From Terrimesophilobacter sp036565765 (lineage in GTDB: Bacteria > Actinomycetota > Actinomycetes > Actinomycetales > Microbacteriaceae): a stretch of 14,201 nt of DNA. Every line of letters starts with the position of its first letter. Positions within the stretch are counted from its first letter, which is position 1. The notes beneath the pieces are model-generated. The model saw only the letters and a list, made by a program, of their open reading frames with translations, was not told where the DNA came from and ran no database searches. The position numbers and the translations under genes were made by a program. Below are positions 13,228 to 14,201 of this stretch, piece after piece. The DNA lies in NCBI RefSeq assembly GCF_036565765.1, contig NZ_DATCXP010000237.1; one strand, written 5' to 3'.

Positions 13228-14201
13228 ATGTCAGTTCCGTCTGCAACAACAACATCACCGTCCGTCATCCGCACACCAGCAGGGTCGGCCATGCTCGACC
13301 ACTCGAAGCTGATGTCGAAGCAGCACAGCGACGGCGGCTGGGGCCTCGTCCCGATCCAGAGCCGCGCCGAACGCTTCACCTCCTTCGACGTCGCCGACTT
13401 CGAGCCTGTCACCGGCTTCGAGGCCGAGTGGAAATACACTCCGATCAAGACCATTGCCGCGCTCCTCGACGGTGAGCTCGACGGCGGACGCTACGAGTAC
13501 GCCTCGACCGTGAGCGACGGCGGCACAATCGAGTGGGCCCCCCGCAGCGACACGCGGATCGGCCGCTCCGGAACGCCGGAGGAGCGCGGGTCCGCGAACG
13601 CCTGGACCGCGTTCGAGAACGCTCTCGTCGTCACCGTGGATGGAGAGGAGCCGGTTGCGGTGAGGATCGAGCGTTCGAAGCTCGGAACCGCCCACCGCGC
13701 GGCACACACGGTCATCGACGCGAAACCGAACAGTCGCGGCGTCGTCGTCATCCAGAACACCGGTGGCGCCATGCTGAGCGAGAACGTCGAGATCGCCGTC
13801 GGCGATGGGGCGAAGCTCACCGTCATCACCGTGCAGGAGTGGGAGGGCGATGGCATCCACCTCGCGACCCACTTCGCGAGACTCGGACGTGATGCCCACC
13901 TCAGGCACGTCGTCGTGACGCTGAGCGGGCAGGTCGTGCGGGTCAACACCTCCGCGCACCTGCTCGGCGCCGGTTGCGACGTCGAGTTGTACGGCGTGTA
14001 CTTCGCCGACGCCGGCCAGCACCTGGAACAGCAGGTGTTCGTCAACCATGACGCACCGCACACGAAATCCCGGGTCAGCTACCGCGGTGCCCTGCAGGGC
14101 GAGGCAGCCAGAACCGTCTGGATCGGCGATGTGCTCATCCGCCCCACCGCCTCCGGCACGGACAGCTACGAGGAGAACCGGAACCTGCTGTTGACGGATG
14201 G
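13228..14201 (+). CDS. sufD: Fe-S cluster assembly protein SufD, N-terminal 324 residues (cut by window end)
   Basis: The frame is open from ATG 13228 to the last base of the window. SufD is the SufB paralogue that completes the SufBC2D scaffold and is implicated in iron loading. Visible family parts are GFEAEWKYTP (about residues 68-77), the beta-helix region with VVVIQNTGG, and the SufB/SufD-type end HDAPHTKSRVSYRGAL followed by WIGDVLIRP and GTDSYEENRNLLL. The missing part should include the NLEI and QLFYLQSRG-like ends. ATG 13228 begins two bases after the sufB TAG; ATG 13291 (MLDHSK) is an alternative that would shorten the variable N-terminus by 21 residues. sufC and the sulfurtransferase genes are expected downstream, outside the window. 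Confidence 0.95.
   Translation, partial: MSVPSATTTSPSVIRTPAGSAMLDHSKLMSKQHSDGGWGLVPIQSRAERFTSFDVADFEPVTGFEAEWKYTPIKTIAALLDGELDGGRYEYASTVSDGGTIEWAPRSDTRIGRSGTPEERGSANAWTAFENALVVTVDGEEPVAVRIERSKLGTAHRAAHTVIDAKPNSRGVVVIQNTGGAMLSENVEIAVGDGAKLTVITVQEWEGDGIHLATHFARLGRDAHLRHVVVTLSGQVVRVNTSAHLLGAGCDVELYGVYFADAGQHLEQQVFVNHDAPHTKSRVSYRGALQGEAARTVWIGDVLIRPTASGTDSYEENRNLLLTD

Noticed and set aside
1..14201. CRISPR array, insertion sequence, tRNA/rRNA gene, toxin-antitoxin or defence module
   Set aside because: No regularly spaced repeats, transposase-like frames, tRNA-like cloverleaf or defence-type proteins were seen; nearly all of the window is accounted for by housekeeping genes.

Overview
The window is a chromosomal housekeeping segment from a high-GC Gram-positive bacterium, most likely an actinobacterium of the family Microbacteriaceae. 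The evidence is the strong G/C bias at third codon positions, an actinobacterial RbpA and OpcA, and a gene order (tpiA-secG-rbpA facing pgl-opcA-zwf-pgi-tal-tkt, then ctaB, ctaA and suf) that I know from Leifsonia/Clavibacter-like genomes. The family call is inference from protein similarity and synteny recalled from memory; no search was run. I see no insertion sequence, prophage, CRISPR array, tRNA, rRNA or toxin-antitoxin module.

Layout. Positions 1-63 hold the last codons of tpiA on the + strand. A short gap with a hairpin and a TATACT -10 box leads into secG (protein-export channel subunit) and rbpA (RNA polymerase-binding protein), which look co-transcribed. Facing them is a six-gene minus-strand block of about 8 kb, transcribed tkt > tal > pgi > zwf > opcA > pgl. 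It covers the non-oxidative pentose-phosphate enzymes transketolase and transaldolase, glucose-6-phosphate isomerase, glucose-6-phosphate dehydrogenase with its assembly factor OpcA, and 6-phosphogluconolactonase. Three junctions are 4-base GTGA/ATGA stop-start overlaps and two are short gaps (28 and 20 bases), so this is almost certainly one translationally coupled operon. gnd (6-phosphogluconate dehydrogenase) is not in it.

The 268-base gap 8936-9203 separates divergent tkt and ctaB. ctaB (heme O synthase) is followed by a small four-helix membrane protein of unknown function. Convergent to that gene is ctaA (heme A synthase), so the two consecutive enzymes of heme A synthesis for cytochrome aa3 oxidase flank an unknown membrane protein. 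The stop codons of the unknown gene and ctaA share one CTAG. A 293-base gap (11514-11806) separates ctaA from divergent sufB. It holds an inverted repeat, a TAGAAT -10 candidate and a possible ~200-base structured leader. sufB and a sufD cut by the window end begin the SUF iron-sulfur cluster assembly operon.

How they fit together: the sugar operon feeds NADPH and pentoses, ctaB/ctaA supply heme A for respiration, and SUF supplies Fe-S clusters. secG and rbpA serve secretion and transcription. I found no convincing new multi-gene system. The points most worth checking are the sufB leader, the TTA-containing unknown membrane gene between the heme A genes, and the compact overlapping gene ends.
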